Of a stretch of DNA of 64,000 nt, positions 10,810 to 25,065 are shown one piece after another. The first letter of the stretch is position 1; each line of letters opens with the position of its first letter. The stretch spans positions 46,346 through 110,345 of the forward strand of contig CAUYUJ010000706.1 of assembly GCA_963575745.1 (NCBI GenBank), in the 5' to 3' direction. The notes below the pieces were generated by a model. The model made no database searches. It was not told where the DNA came from and was given only the letters and a program-made list of their open reading frames with translations. A program made the translations under genes and the position numbers. The DNA comes from Prorocentrum cordatum (Eukaryota; Sar; Dinophyceae; Prorocentrales; Prorocentraceae).

Positions 10810-11035
10810 CCCTAGGGGCGAGGAGGAGGGGGGAGGAGAAGAAGGAGGAAGAGGAAGAGAAGGAACAGGAGGAGGAGGAGGAGGAGGAGGAGGAAGGGGA
10901 GGAGGAAAAGGAGGAGGAGGAGAACGGGGAGGAGGGTGAGGGAGAGGATGAGGAGGAACAGGAGGAGGAAGACGAGGGGGAAACGGAGGAGGAGGAGGAG
11001 GACGAGGAGGAGGAGGGGGAAGGAGGCGGGCGGAC
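10810..11035. repeat. GGA/GAG triplet array
   Basis: Imperfect purine triplets (AGGAGG, AGGAAG, GGGGAG). The frames across it are Glu/Gly or Arg runs. Confidence 0.9.
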
Positions 11036-11265
11036 GCGCCCGCAGGCCCACGAGAGGCGCGCCGCGCGGCGCCGGCGGCCCCCCCGACCGAGAAGGGCGA
11101 GCGCGCGCGCGCGCGCGCGTCCTGCGGCGCGCCGCCCTGCCCCGCCTGCGCCTCGGGCTCCTCGGCGCCGGCGGGCACCGCCCCTGCGCGCCAGGGGGGC
11201 GGCGGCGGCGCGCAGGAGCCGGCAGCGCGAAGGGGGCGGGGGGCTTCTGAGCGAGGATGATCTGG

Positions 11266-11438
11266 CGAATGATGATGCTGATGATTCGGAGGAGGGTGGT
11301 TATGGTGATGGTGATGATGATGCTGGCGATGATGATGGCAATGCTGATGATGATGGTATGGGTATGCTGATGACGATGATGAGAATGTTGATGATGATGA
11401 CGATGATGACGATGGTGGTGATGATGATGATGATGATG
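11266..11438. repeat. GAT/ATG triplet array
   Basis: Runs of GATGATG and TGATGATGA with scattered substitutions. Abuts the first copy of the 131-bp duplication. Confidence 0.9.
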
Positions 11439-11569
11439 ATCCTTTGGGCTCTTGTTTCTGCCAGCAACTGCAAGAGACTGAGCACGGGCGGAATCCAGCC
11501 GTCGAGACCGCCGAGCGAGGCACAGGCAAGCTCAAGTCCTGGGGCGAGAGCTCAACCCCAGAACAAAAC
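11439..11569. repeat. 131-bp direct repeat, copy 1
   Basis: From ATCCTTTGGGCTCTTG to CCCCAGAACAAAAC, offset 237 bp from copy 2 and differing at one base (C/T). No inverted ends and no coding signal. Confidence 0.9.
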
Positions 11570-11675
11570 ACCTGAGTGAAAAGAAAGCGGTGGAGGAGAG
11601 GAGGAGGCGGAAGACTTGAGCAACCAGAATGGCGGCGGCCCACAAGATACATCGGAAACCCGTGAGATCACGACA

Positions 11676-11806
11676 ATCCTTTGGGCTCTTGTTTCTGCCA
11701 GCAACTGCAAGAGACTGAGCACGGGCGGAATCCAGCCGTCGAGACCGCCGAGCGAGGCACAGGCAAGCTCAAGTCCTGGGGTGAGAGCTCAACCCCAGAA
11801 CAAAAC
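11676..11806. repeat. 131-bp direct repeat, copy 2
   Basis: Near-identical partner of 11,439-11,569, implying a recent local duplication. Confidence 0.9.
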
Positions 11807-12088
11807 GCCAAACATGCTCCCGATTTTGCAGGGCAAGCTGGCATCGCCGAGACAAGAGAGACTCACAAACCACGCGATCGCTGTATGACCTCAGCGGAAG
11901 CTCTGACTTCGGCGTTATGGAAGAGACGAGCGAGGGCGACGCAAAATTTTCGAGGGCACTCCGCGCCTCTCTTGGTCTTAAAACCTCCTGAGGGCAAAAA
12001 ACCTTGCAGCTGTTCGTGAGCCCGACCTGTACGAGAACAAATGCCACGCCTGGAGCCAACGCACCGCGACTCACGGAACGGCCCCGGG

Positions 12089-12625
12089 TCAAGGTCCCCG
12101 AGGAGAAGGCCAGTATCCTTTTTTCCAAGCCGCGCCCCACAGGCACATAGAGGTGACGTGGAAAGAGACAGCGCGGCGCCGCATTGGGGCTTTGTAGCGT
12201 GGGAAAAGCCACAGCCGAGAAGTGTTAGGGTTCTCGATACTCCAGGGCACACGTAACGAAAGTGAAACGCCTGCGAGATTGGCAACAAACCTGTTGAGGA
12301 TGTTGGATACATCGACAATCGCTTGTAGGTGAGGGGGGAGGTTCGGGAGGCCAAAGAGGTGGAGGTCGGATCGCACAGGCGGCGCCCCGACCCCATGATC
12401 GCGGCACCTGGTCAGCGCATTGCATGGCGCACCCGCATGCCAACCCCTGATACGACCCGCACGGATCCAAGACAGAAGAAGCGAGCGATTGCAAGGACGG
12501 GCGAGATCGTATCTCTCGCCCAAAGTAGTGTCCCACATCAGAACTGGCATACCTAGCTGAGCGACTGCCTTCGAGAAACCTGCTGAGCCAGGGAACAACT
12601 CTAAGAACACTGGCGGGTCGGGCAA
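12089..12625 (-). CDS. SAM-dependent methyltransferase-like ORF of a repeat family
   Basis: 178 residues from the ATG at 12,625. The N-terminus has FLELFPGSAGFSKAVAQLG, which looks like the SAM-binding motif I of cytosine-C5-type methyltransferase folds (F..LF.G.GG.S.A....G). It is followed by VLMWDTTLGERYDL, where an acidic residue after the second strand is expected. Later come WHAGAPCNALTRCRD, where the family has a PC-type motif (here APCN), and PWSIENPNTSRLW, corresponding to the ENP motif IV region. The Pro-Cys pair and ENP are both present. I recall many dinoflagellate ORFs of this type, usually within transposable-element-derived genes. The C-terminal target-recognition part is absent. 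Activity and intactness are uncertain. Confidence 0.45.
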   Translation of the reverse strand: MPDPPVFLELFPGSAGFSKAVAQLGMPVLMWDTTLGERYDLARPCNRSLLLSWIRAGRIRGWHAGAPCNALTRCRDHGVGAPPVRSDLHLFGLPNLPPHLQAIVDVSNILNRFVANLAGVSLSLRVPWSIENPNTSRLWLFPRYKAPMRRRAVSFHVTSMCLWGAAWKKGYWPSPRGP

Positions 12626-12639
12626 ACTGGCGCCAACGC

Positions 12640-13540
12640 TGAGGGCAGGCCGCGCGAAGCACGGCTCAGCAAGCGAGCGCAGGCCTCCGCGTGCTCTCGC
12701 TGCGGCCCTCCTAATTTGCGCAGCTGCTCGGTCAGGCGGCCTCCCCAGAGGTTCTTTGGATCAGTTATATTGATCCGAGGATGTGTGTTGTTCTAGCCGA
12801 TCGTTTTTGGTTGAGCTAAGCGTATCCGATCAGTTTATGTTGATGTCACCAGTGATGAAGATAAGCATATACCCAAACATATCACAATTTACTCATATGC
12901 TGCCAACACATCATCGAAACCACGCGCAACGCATATGATGCCAAATGGGGCCATGCTAGGTGTTGTGAGGATGCGCGCCACTTGGTTTTTTGCTAGCCGA
13001 ACCTGGTTGCTATATCACGGTAAGTACATGCAGGCGCTGTATGTTTCAATCGAGCATGCACTTTGCGGGACAAGCGTTGCTTGCATCACCGCCAAATGGT
13101 GGGTTGGCGGAACATTGGGGATTGTTGCTGTTCGATCAATTGCACTTGCTCGGCACAAGTTTGCTTGACGGCCTGCGTCATTTCTGAATGCGCACGCGCG
13201 CGCCGCATCATAGAACGCGGCAGGGCTCGCGCATTTGATTTGGAAGCCATGCTATGCCGTGATATGCGTTTGCTTTGCTATCATGCTACAGCTTAATATA
13301 TGAATTTCGTTTTTTTAATATAAAAAATCCTTGATCCGCGAAAAAGGCCGACCGCGCAACTAACGCATGCTCGACGCCGCACGGCTGCGAAACTGACGCG
13401 CTCCGTCAGAATTGGCAGTTTGCCCGCCTAAGTGTCGAACCCTCGATGCAGCTGTGTGGACGTGTGAGCCGTTTGCCCTGATCAGTACAAAATCGTCTGT
13501 GCATGCAATTGCGCTCACTTAATCAGAGGTACTCTGCTAT
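12640..13540. other. AT-richer intergenic stretch, no supported gene
   Basis: Lower GC than its neighbours, no long coherent frames, and a small perfect hairpin GGATCA/TGATCC at about 12,758. No RNA gene recognised. Confidence 0.4.
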
Positions 13541-14039
13541 CCTATGCTATTGTACGCGATGCGCGGTTCAAAAAAAGGAATCATTTGCCGTCGCGGAGAT
13601 GCGCGCACGCGCACGGGCATGCGTGCTTCAGCGCGCATGAAACAAGTTGGCAGGCTAGATCTTGGGAGAACAACCCTCCTCCGTATCTTCTTGATCCTCA
13701 AGTTGTTTCTCCACCTCCTTCTCGTCCTTCCCCCCCTTGCCTTGCGCCCCTCCAAAAACTCTCCCAACACCTCCTCCTCCGCGTCCTCCTCCTTCAACCT
13801 GCCCCCCCTCGTCGATTTCTCCCGCGTCGTGAGCGTTAGGCCACGTTCCCTAGTCATTGAAACATGTCAGCGTCAAGGGTGCCTTTTTCAGCGGGCGCGA
13901 CATGATACATATCCTCACAGTGCATTTAGCCAGCTACGCGCACAATTTGCGAAACCGACAAGTCAAGCGAAGATGTCTCAAGTGAAGCGTCACAATGGCG
14001 CGCAATCAGCGTGGAGATGCGCACCATGCAAATAAATCA

Positions 14040-14280
14040 CACCTGATCAAATAAAAAAAACGCCGCCGCAGAAGGGGGGGGTGGAGGAGGAGGAAAAGGA
14101 GGAGGAGACGGACGAGGAGGAGGAGGAGAAGGATGGGGGAGAGGAGGAGGAGGAGGAGGAGGAGGAGGAATACGAGGAGGCCGTCTTCTCGACGACGACA
14201 GCGGCGACGCCGTTCTTGCGCCTTCTCTCGCAGGAGGAGGAGGATGAGGAGTAGGTGGAAGGGGAGGAGGAAGGGGGATG
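14040..14280. repeat. GGA triplet array
   Basis: Imperfect (GGA)n from about 14,075 with short interruptions. Frames are Gly/Glu/Arg runs. Confidence 0.85.
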
Positions 14281-14639
14281 ACAACAGTCGGACGGTGGTT
14301 CCCCATCTCATATGGGCGCGCTCGGGTCGCCAGCTGCCTTCTTGCAAACCCCCATGGCTCTCAGGGAGGCGCAACTGCATGTGTGTCCGGGGCGCGGGTG
14401 GTGGAGGGCGGGCTGGATGTTCTTCGTGTTTTCGGTCTTGCCGCAATGCGCGCGATTCCCAGCAGACCTGGGCGAGTCGGGTCGACCACCCGCAGACCCG
14501 ACGGCGTGAAGTTCGTGCCATGCCCACTTGTAGGCTCATTGAAACAAATGGGGTGAGGAAAATCATGAGGTCGTGGTGGGACAGTGTGAGAATGCGTTCT
14601 TTATGTTGTGCGTGATAAGAGTGAGATGAGCCGAGGGCG

Positions 14640-14785
14640 GGGCCGCCGCGTCTGCCCGCGAGGCATCGCGAAAACGACGCAGCCAGCAGGAGCATGTCAT
14701 CGATATCCTCATCCCACGTTGGGTCATTGCCGAACGTGTGTTTCCTAATCGGGCCTTGCCAATTGAATTCTGGAGAGCGAACCAT
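14640..14785 (-). CDS. Possible exon, unknown protein (weak)
   Basis: The minus frame reads MVRSPEFNWQGPIRKHTFGN then DPTWDEDIDDMLLLAASFSR, with balanced composition quite unlike neighbouring shadow frames. Beyond about 14,640 the frame becomes arginine-rich and unconvincing. No family recognised and no splice sites fixed. Confidence 0.25.
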
Positions 14786-15079
14786 TTAACGCAGGTGGCC
14801 CAGATCAATGCAGCCGACCTTTTTATTCAGGCGGCGCAGTCTGGGCCGCCATGTCAAACGAGTCGCCCTCCAGTGAAGTCGCACAAGCGGTGAACGTGAA
14901 AACCGAGCGTGTGGAGCCAGTCGCGCGCGTATATGCTCCGAATCACTTCACCCTCAATCGGACGGGGCTCACTCATCCCAGGCCACCCCTGGCCTGGCAC
15001 GGAAATGGAAACGATCGCCGTGGATGCGATGTCATTTGACCAAGAAGGAGGCGCCCGTACGTCTTAGAGGTTTGTTGCG

Positions 15080-15235
15080 TCTGTGTCTCTCTTCCTCCCT
15101 CCTCCTCCTCCTCCTCCTCCTCCCCCATCATTTCTCCGCTGTTCTTCCAACTTATCCCTCCCCTCCTTCTTTCCCCTCCTCCTCCTCCTTTCCCTTCCCC
15201 TTCTCCTCCGCCCCCTCCTTCTCCTGCTTTCGCCG
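15080..15235. repeat. CTC triplet and C/T-rich tract
   Basis: Pyrimidine-only stretch. Open frames here are Ser/Leu/Pro runs. Confidence 0.85.
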
Positions 15236-15480
15236 CTAATTTTGACGACTACGACGGTTGCTGCAGGGATGGCGATACGTCGGACATTCCGCTCGATGTA
15301 ACCAGCCCCCCATCAAAACATTCCTGGTTCCTGAGTTTCGCGTCGGACCGATGGACCCTCGCAGCGGAGAAACGCGAGTGGGCCATAGCCCAACTGCAAC
15401 GCATGAGCGATCCAGCAGCGGCAGCAGCAGCAGCAGCATCATCATAAATATCAGCAACAGCAGCAGCAGCCGCAGTAGGT

Positions 15481-15678
15481 TTGACTCGCACGCGCCCGGT
15501 CACCGGAGTAACGCAGTACTTCTATTCTGGCGGGTCAATGTCGAGACAGGAGACGACGGGCCAGAGCGCGGAAGCGATGGGAGAGAAGGAGACGAAGGAG
15601 AAGGCGAAGGAGGAGAAGGCGAAGGAGGAGAAAGCAAAGGAGGAGGCTACGGAGAAGAAACGCGCGACGAAGAACTGA
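15481..15678 (+). CDS. Lys/Glu-rich small ORF (weak)
   Basis: 65 codons. MTRTRPVTGVTQYFYSGGS leads into KEKAKEEKAKEEKAKEEAT and stops after KKRATKN. The middle is a 15-bp tandem repeat (AAGGCGAAGGAGGAG), so the charged helix may be a repeat artefact. The ordinary N-terminal half is the only reason to list it. Confidence 0.2.
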   Translation: MTRTRPVTGVTQYFYSGGSMSRQETTGQSAEAMGEKETKEKAKEEKAKEEKAKEEATEKKRATKN

Positions 15679-15799
15679 GGCTGTCAAGTTGCGTCGCGGC
15701 GCGACCGCTCCCGCGATGATGAGAAAAAAAACCGAGGGCCGTATTGGGGCGTTTCCTGTAATCCACGGGAGTGCGTGGGAAGGGCAGGGTGTGGACCTC

Positions 15800-16410
15800 C
15801 TTCCTTCTGCTCCTCCTCCTTCTCCTTCTCCTGGCCCTCCTCCTCCTCCTCCTGCGCCTCCTCCTCCGCCCCCTGGATGCACCTTGAAGGCCCCCTGGCT
15901 GCCCCCTGGATGCCCACGGGGACCCTGGGGCAATATGATCATTTCCTCTTCCGCGCCTCCCTGAGAATGTTCTTGATGATGCGGTCCACGCCATCGATTG
16001 CGAGCCACTTTGCCGCGTTGGCTACATTGCGAACTGCCTCTGTATATTCTGCTGCCTCGGATGACGCATGCGGAAGATGAAGGAGGAGGAGGAGGAGGAG
16101 GAGGAGGAGGAGAGCGCAGGAGGATGAGGAGGAGGAGCACGAGGAGGAGGAAGATGAGGAGGAGGAGGAGGAGGATGAAGAATTGTTCCCTCTGCCCCTT
16201 GCCCTATTTACCAGCCGCCGCGAGGTGCGTGGGCGAGTTATCGCCCATCCTCCCCCCTCGACCTCCTCCTCGTCCTCTTCCTTCCCGTGCCCATCGCCGC
16301 TCCTCCTTTGCCTCCTCCTCCTCCTCCTGTTGCTCCTCCTCCTTCCCCTTCTCGCCCTCATTTTCCCTGTCCTCCTCTTCCTCATCTATGTCCGCTCCCC
16401 TATATCTCCT
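15800..16410. repeat. Cluster of CTC and GGA arrays with CCCCTGG repeats
   Basis: CTC at 15,807-15,870. CCCCCTGGATGC/GGCCCCCTGG units at 15,870-15,940 resemble 24,828-24,900 and 27,037-27,120. GGA at 16,078-16,180, CTC at 16,255-16,400. Confidence 0.85.
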
Positions 16411-16672
16411 CCTCCATTTCTTTGATGCGCTTAGTCTGGTGCGTTGGCCAACTCTGTGCCTCGTCGATCGCCTTCCCGATCGGGTCGTCGGGATCGGGGT
16501 TCGAAAGCGGCGCCCATTCGCATGCGAAAGCACGGGGGCGTTGTAGCTCATGGCGTGCCCCAAAGGGTATAAGAATAACGTGGCTCGGTTACGTTGCAGC
16601 CTGAGCCGAAGTGCTCTGTCGCCGGGGCCCCACTGGTTCCACTTGTCTTGGGGTGGTGAAGGGGGTTAGCGC

Positions 16673-16714
16673 AATCCCATGCGAAATCCGATGCATGAGA
16701 TTGCGCATGGGATT
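16673..16714. repeat. Short inverted repeat AATCCCATGCG/CGCATGGGATT, copy 1
   Basis: Perfect 11-bp arms at 16,673-16,683 and 16,704-16,714. The same GCATGGGATT core forms the hairpin at 23,348-23,391. Confidence 0.7.
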
Positions 16715-16839
16715 TCTTATGGTACCCTGGTCTTTGCACGTATTTGTCTCATGGGGTACTTATTTGTCTCCTGGTGAAAATGCGCCAACATATTTCTGTC
16801 ATTCTGTGTTTTGCAACGAAGACACGAGAGAAGGTGGGG

Positions 16840-17340
16840 AGAATACGGAGGAGGAGGAGGAGGAGGAGGAGGCAGAAGAGGCAGATAATGGGAACTACCA
16901 TGAGGAGGAGTGGGAGGATGCATAGTGGCGACTAGGGTTACACGAATCTGACATCCTGTCTGGCAAAGGGCTCAGCGTTACCAACGAGCTCTTCGGCGAG
17001 CGCATATGCCGAGGTCAGCTGGGAGGGCGCGAACTTGCCTGCGTAGGGAGTACAGGACATGTCCCTATGATCTGGAAAAACATCCCTGAACAATGCTTGC
17101 ACGTTCGATGTTATGAAACATCAAAATTCCATGTATTGGAAACGTGGCATTTCGCGCCGAGCCCCGTGCGCACCGCTGGTGCGCAAATCTTGCACTACAT
17201 AGTTTACACCGCATCGCTGGAGCTGTATTTCGTGCATGGTGTCATTCACATCCAAGCGCTGATTGGGGTCCACGGAGATGCCCGAGATGTTCTTCATTGG
17301 CGATAGACCACAATGTATGCTTGGGTCATGTGTGAGGGAG
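16840..17340. other. No supported gene
   Basis: A GGA tract at 16,850-16,875, then ordinary-composition sequence with only short overlapping frames on the plus strand. None has a recognisable domain. Confidence 0.35.
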
Positions 17341-17347
17341 GCTGCGA

Positions 17348-17763
17348 CTATGACAAAGAGCTAATCGCGTCAGCAATGACCGACAGTTCATCCAGCCCCA
17401 GAGTTGCCAACGTATCTACGAACTCGCTGGGGTAAGTCTGGCTAGCCTTTTGCTTAGACTTATCGCCAGCAACCCAGCCGCAATTAGACCATCCTGGCTT
17501 TGTCTTGGGTTTCACCCTGCGGTCCAAGCGAGCAGCGGTGTCTTGGGCCCAATCAGCCCTGGATCTTGCAGACTTAGCTGTGCGCCCAAGCGCGCGGGAT
17601 GAAGCCTTATTAAACGTTGTGTACAATGCGATTGGCTTCAAAGTCTCGGCGCCAAACGCGCCTAAAAACGTAGCAGTCTTCGCCGCCTGAGACGCCTCGC
17701 GAGCACTCAACGCACTCGGAACCTTATATAGTAGACTTCCCAACGGCTGCCCTATCACCACCC
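17348..17763 (-). CDS. Exon of a dinoflagellate repeat-family protein (FLGAFGA domain)
   Basis: The frame contains HVRVVIGQPLGSLLYKVP, ATFLGAFGAETLKPIALY, then a basic linker and ASQTYPSEFVDTLATLG, with a stop at 17,348. The GQP...FLGAFGA...P and TYP..F motifs recur in dinoflagellate predicted proteins in my recollection, often near methyltransferase-like domains in transposon-derived genes. Upstream of about 17,763 the same frame becomes Pro/Ser-rich, suggesting an exon border there. Function is not established. Confidence 0.45.
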
Positions 17764-18138
17764 GCACGTGCCTGTTACGAAGGAACATCAGGATGAAGGA
17801 CCTGGGACATGCAAATGTGATTCTGGGGAGCGCTGGCGCGCGGACGATGGAATGCGAGGAGGGGAGAGGCACGGGGAGGGTGGAGGATGGACGGGGTGAG
17901 AAACTTGAGGCTAGAAGGATGGGACACAGCGCATAATTTCGAAGCCCACAACCATACCCCAGCGAACTTCCAGGCTTCTTCTTGAACAAAATCGGAAGAC
18001 TAAACCAGAATCAAGCCCCAGGAAAACATGTCAGACCCGCTTCATTCAGCGCCTTCCAGGATTTGATGTCGAGACCACCGTGTCAACGGGACTTGAAGAA
18101 CCGATTTAAATAATCGAGTCCCGATTCGAGAGTAGTCT

Positions 18139-18345
18139 TTGTTCCACCGTGTCCCTGTCCTAGTTTCCCTCGTCGTCAAGCTCGACGTCGTTGCCTCCTC
18201 CCCCTCATCCTCCTCCGCCCCCCATCCTCAGCCTCCTCCTCATCCTCCTCATCCGACTCCTTCTCATCCTCCTCCTCTCCTCCTCCTCATCATCCCTCGC
18301 CTCCCCTCCCTCCTCCGCCTCCTCCTCGCCGTTCATGTTATGAGC
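18139..18345. repeat. CTC triplet array
   Basis: CTCATCC and CTCCTC units at 18,200-18,330. Confidence 0.85.
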
Positions 18346-18349
18346 CCTC

Positions 18350-18880
18350 TTCCTGACGTCGCGCTGGAGGTGGAGTTGGCCTCCCTCGCGTCGAGGCGCG
18401 AGTCCTGGCCCAACGGGTCTACGTCGGCGCGCTCCGTGTGGTGCACGCGCATGCGGATCCACGCGCTGCGCTGCGGTGAGAAATGTGCTGTGCCGCTCGG
18501 GGCGATCGTCGCCGAGATATACAGCAGGTACAGCAAGCCCGACATATAGGTAATGTCCTGCCAAGCGAAATCATCCCTCTCAAACGAATGGGCGACGTGA
18601 ATCTGGGCGATCTTCCTGCGCGTGCCAGACGCCCCAGAGAACACTTCCACGAACGCAGTGGTACGAGCAACACAGTGCATGGTGTCAGTGATCATCTTAG
18701 CAGCGCGCCCAAGCATTGCCGTGCCGCCGACGCCGTCATCAATATGACTTGGGAACCCTTGCTCCGCCAGCAGTATTGCGCGAGAGGTTGGCCACGAGAA
18801 CGCTGATGTGTGAACTGGCAACGGTTCTGGGCGAGCAGGCTGCGGGGTTCGCCGACCGCGGGCAGCGTCGCACCACGGCG
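18350..18880 (-). CDS. ORF with a membrane-like segment (weak)
   Basis: Open frame continuing from 18,926, including MLGRAAKMITDTMHCVART, FVEVFSGASG and the hydrophobic run ITYMSGLLYLLYISATI, ending in a Ser/Thr/Arg tail at about 18,350. Composition is plausible for protein, and the position just downstream of the last transposase-like exon suggests it could be a further exon or an unrelated gene. The resemblance of FVEVFSG to a methyltransferase motif is considered chance. Confidence 0.22.
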
Positions 18881-18899
18881 CCAGGAACGTTAGCCCCAT

Positions 18900-22392
<3,493 letters not shown>

Positions 22393-22749
22393 TCAAAACA
22401 TCTCATACATCAGATCGCATCATACTGTCATGCATTGTTTATCATATCCTCACTCGCCCCATCCTTTGCCTGAACATGTATATTGCTGATTGTTGTTAGG
22501 TTGATATCATTTCCTGGCCGGGCGTTCGTTGTTATTGTTGATTGAGGCATCGCGTGTCGGACGTTCGTTGCCATTGTTGATGTCATTTCTTGGTCGGGAG
22601 GTCGGGCGAAGGCAATGGGTGAATATGGGGGACGGCGGTGAGCAGTCATGCAATGTTGAGCATGAGAACCAACGGAAAACAATGATGTTCGGTCGCCGTG
22701 GATCGGTCGGCGTGACCATATGCGTCTGAGAGAGCGTGGTTTGACCGAG

Positions 22750-22788
22750 CCTGGAACGCCACGGCTGGATCCGACTCGAAATCGCAGC
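22750..22788 (+). repeat. Interspersed 50-bp motif, copy 3
   Basis: CCTGGAACGCCACGGCTGGA followed by TCCGACTCGAAATCGCAG. Confidence 0.5.
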
Positions 22789-23347
22789 TTGACAACGTGC
22801 CGAACACATCCAAAGGACAATGCCTTAAGAAGATAACGAGGGAACCGAGAGGAAGGTGATTATGATGAGCAGGACAGGTGGGTTTGAGGCGGACGATATG
22901 AAGGAAGAGCATGAAGAGAGCAGAACGATCAGCTCGGGTACAAACACATTTCCAGTGAAACCCTTTCGCATATCGACCTGTCAACGGCAAATGGCGCGCA
23001 CAGCCATGAATGACCACGTGCTGCGACGAAGCTCAGGGGGTGCACGAGCGGCAGCTGGGTCTGGCTAGTGCGTGGATGTAGCTGGTGAGAGGGTGAGATC
23101 TGCGTGCGAGGACGAGAAAGGAATGCCGGGCCACCCAGCCCGCATCCCCCCTTGAAAAGTATTGCCTCCCTCAGAGGCTCGTGCAAAAACAAGCCTGCTT
23201 TGCGGTAGCTTGCAATGGCGCTCTTGTCACTGTAGCTGTAGGCAGCAGGCTCGGCTCATGAAACCCTCAGATCAGTGCTTTGGAAACCTTCAGATGTTGC
23301 GATTCTGTAGACATCTCTGAAATTTCGCCGCGGAATCGAGCCCCTGG

Positions 23348-23391
23348 AAATCCCATGCAAATTCCCATGCATAGGAAATTGCATGGGATTT
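23348..23391. repeat. Inverted repeat AAATCCCATGCAA/TTGCATGGGATTT, copy 2
   Basis: Perfect 13-bp arms (23,348-23,360 and 23,379-23,391). Further AATCCCACGC half-sites follow at about 23,394, 23,440 and 23,473. Confidence 0.75.
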
Positions 23392-23767
23392 GAAATCCCA
23401 CGCAAGTTTCATTGTAACAAACATGGTTTCCTGCACAATCCCACGGAAGTGTGGATGCATAGGATCAGCTGTAATCCCACGCATGTTGTGGTCGCCGGGA
23501 CTCCTCAGAAGCTTGGTTTTCTTTGCCAGGATCCAGGAGGTAGCTCGCAACCGTGTTTTTTCCCGCCTGAGACCTACCTCGAGGGTCCCGAAGATTTTTC
23601 GAGGGTCCGGCAGCTGCAAAATCATGGATTGCTGTCGCATCTGCCGCTGGACCCAACGGCAGAAGTGAGAAGGAGGAGGAGGGAGATGAGGGAGATGAGG
23701 TGGTCCGACCTCTGGGTGGTCTAATGAGATGAGGGAGAGGAGGGAAGCCTGAGCACACAAACACCTA

Positions 23768-24635
23768 CTACGAGCTGTGCTTGCTCTTCTTGCTCTTCGG
23801 AGTCTCCTGGACCTGGTCCCTGGTGATCTTCGCGTCGTGGCAACGATTGAGCTGCCTCGAGCACTTCCCCCGATCGTCCAGAAGATTGGTGAGCCCACTG
23901 AGGCCCAAGAGCGCCTGCGAAAACCCCCCTGCCTTCAGCTTGGTCCTCAGCTTCGGAAAGTCTAAGCCGAGCGCCTTGCCAAGCGCGGGCTGCTGGATCG
24001 CCTGCTTGGCGATGTCATCCAACTTCTGGCAGAGCAACTTGAAGTCATCATCCTCCTTCGCCCGGCCCCACTGGAGCTGGTTCGTCTCCACGCAGCTCCT
24101 GATGCGGTTCGCGCCCGACACCGAGACCCCATAGCGCGCGAGGTTCTTCTTGGCGGTGTTCAGCAGGGCGGTCTGCTCGGGCGAGGCAGCCTGCGATGGC
24201 GCAAGAGGACAATATGAGTACAGATGGTTGGCACAGGTATCTAGAGAGAACGAGAGAGGCGACGAGATTGACGACGACGTCGGGAACGAAGTAGGCGAGG
24301 GAGAGGTGGAGCAGGAAGTGGGGAACAGAGAAGGAGGTGGAGGAGTTGCAGCTATGAAGGTAGTGATCGAAGAGGTGGAGCTGTAGCTCGCGCCTTCTTC
24401 TTCGGCTTCGGCGCAAGCACAGGTTCTCCGCCGCCGCCGCCTCCGCCTGGCGCGCCACCGCCTGCAGCGCCGCCTGGTGCGCCACCGCCCGTGCCCTTGT
24501 CACCAGGGCCGCCGCCAGCCCCTGCGCTCTTCTCCTCCTCGCTCGTCTTCCGAGCGATCTTGCGCCTGGGCAGCTTGATCTCGCCGTCGGGCTCGCCGCC
24601 GTTGCCAGGGAGCGCCTCGCCGCCACTGGCGGCGC
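23768..24635 (-). CDS. Two-exon (or 3'-partial) basic/helical protein, unknown
   Basis: Exon A (about 24,635-24,394) encodes GGEPDGEIKLPRRKIARKT, a Gly/Ala/Pro linker and VLAPKPKKK. Exon B (24,190-23,768) starts AASPEQTALLNTAKKNLARY and runs through FKLLCQKLDDIAKQAIQQPA and LLGLSGLTNLLDDRGKCSRQ to a lysine-rich KSKKSKHSS and TAG. The join AAG|GCT keeps frame across a 203-nt intron with a GC donor and CAG acceptor, and GC donors are common in dinoflagellates. Exon B is predicted mostly helical. The protein may start further upstream beyond the CTC array. No family name assigned. Confidence 0.6.
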
Positions 24636-24666
24636 TGCCTGGGTTCACAGCCTGGGTTCGAATGAA

Positions 24667-24900
24667 CGCACTCCTCCTCCTCCTCCTCCTCCTCCTTTCC
24701 CCCCCCCTCCTCCTCCTCCTCCTCCTCCTCCTCCTCCTCCTCCTCCTCCTCCTCCTGCTCCTCCTCCTCCTCCTCCTCCTCCTCCTCTCTCCTCCTCCTC
24801 CTCCTCCTCATCCTCCTCCTCCCCCTCGAGGCCCCCTCGAGGCCCCCTGGGGGCCCCCCGGGGGGCCCCTGGAGGCCAGCCCTGGAGGCCGCCTGGAGGC
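24667..24900. repeat. Long CTC array followed by GGCCCCCTGGAGG repeats
   Basis: (CTC)n with C-run interruptions to about 24,820, then alternating GAGGCCCCCTCGA/GGCCCCCTGG units. The same pairing of a triplet array with CCCCTGG units occurs at 15,800 and 27,000. Confidence 0.9.
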
Positions 24901-24941
24901 TTGTCGATTAGCAGGGTGTGGACAGGGGGCCTCGTGGGATC

Positions 24942-25065
24942 TCAAAGGGGCGGCATCTTGACGTCCTCCATGGTGCCACTCGGGGTCTCGGTCCACTCGA
25001 CGTGGAGGCTCCACGCCCCTGCGAAGACTTTGCCGACGCCCTTAGGGCTTGCCGCCGCCGACCCG
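24942..25065 (-). CDS. Small exon, unknown dinoflagellate protein
   Basis: The frame reads SPKGVGKVFAGAWSLHVEWT then ETPSGTMEDVKMPPL and a TGA at 24,942. Balanced composition and conserved-looking WSLHVEW...PSGT suggest real coding. Upstream of 25,065 the frame dissolves into GATCGACC-type repeats. It may be a terminal exon of the gene further upstream on the same strand. Confidence 0.35.

Larger units (their letters stand above)
22393..23760. other. No supported gene; short repeats only
   Basis: Frames here are short and overlapping. It contains one copy of the interspersed 50-bp motif and the GCATGGGATT hairpin. A stretch at 22,480-22,600 repeats TTGTTGTT/GTTCGTTGCCATTG imperfectly. Confidence 0.35.

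Noticed and set aside
16536-16610. tRNA-like start GGGGGCGTTGTAGCTCATGG
   Set aside because: No acceptor-stem partner, no anticodon arm and no T-loop (GGTTCGA.TCC) at the right distance.
18620-18660. FVEVFSGASG as a second methyltransferase motif I
   Set aside because: None of the following motifs (second-strand acidic, PC, ENP) are present in the frame.
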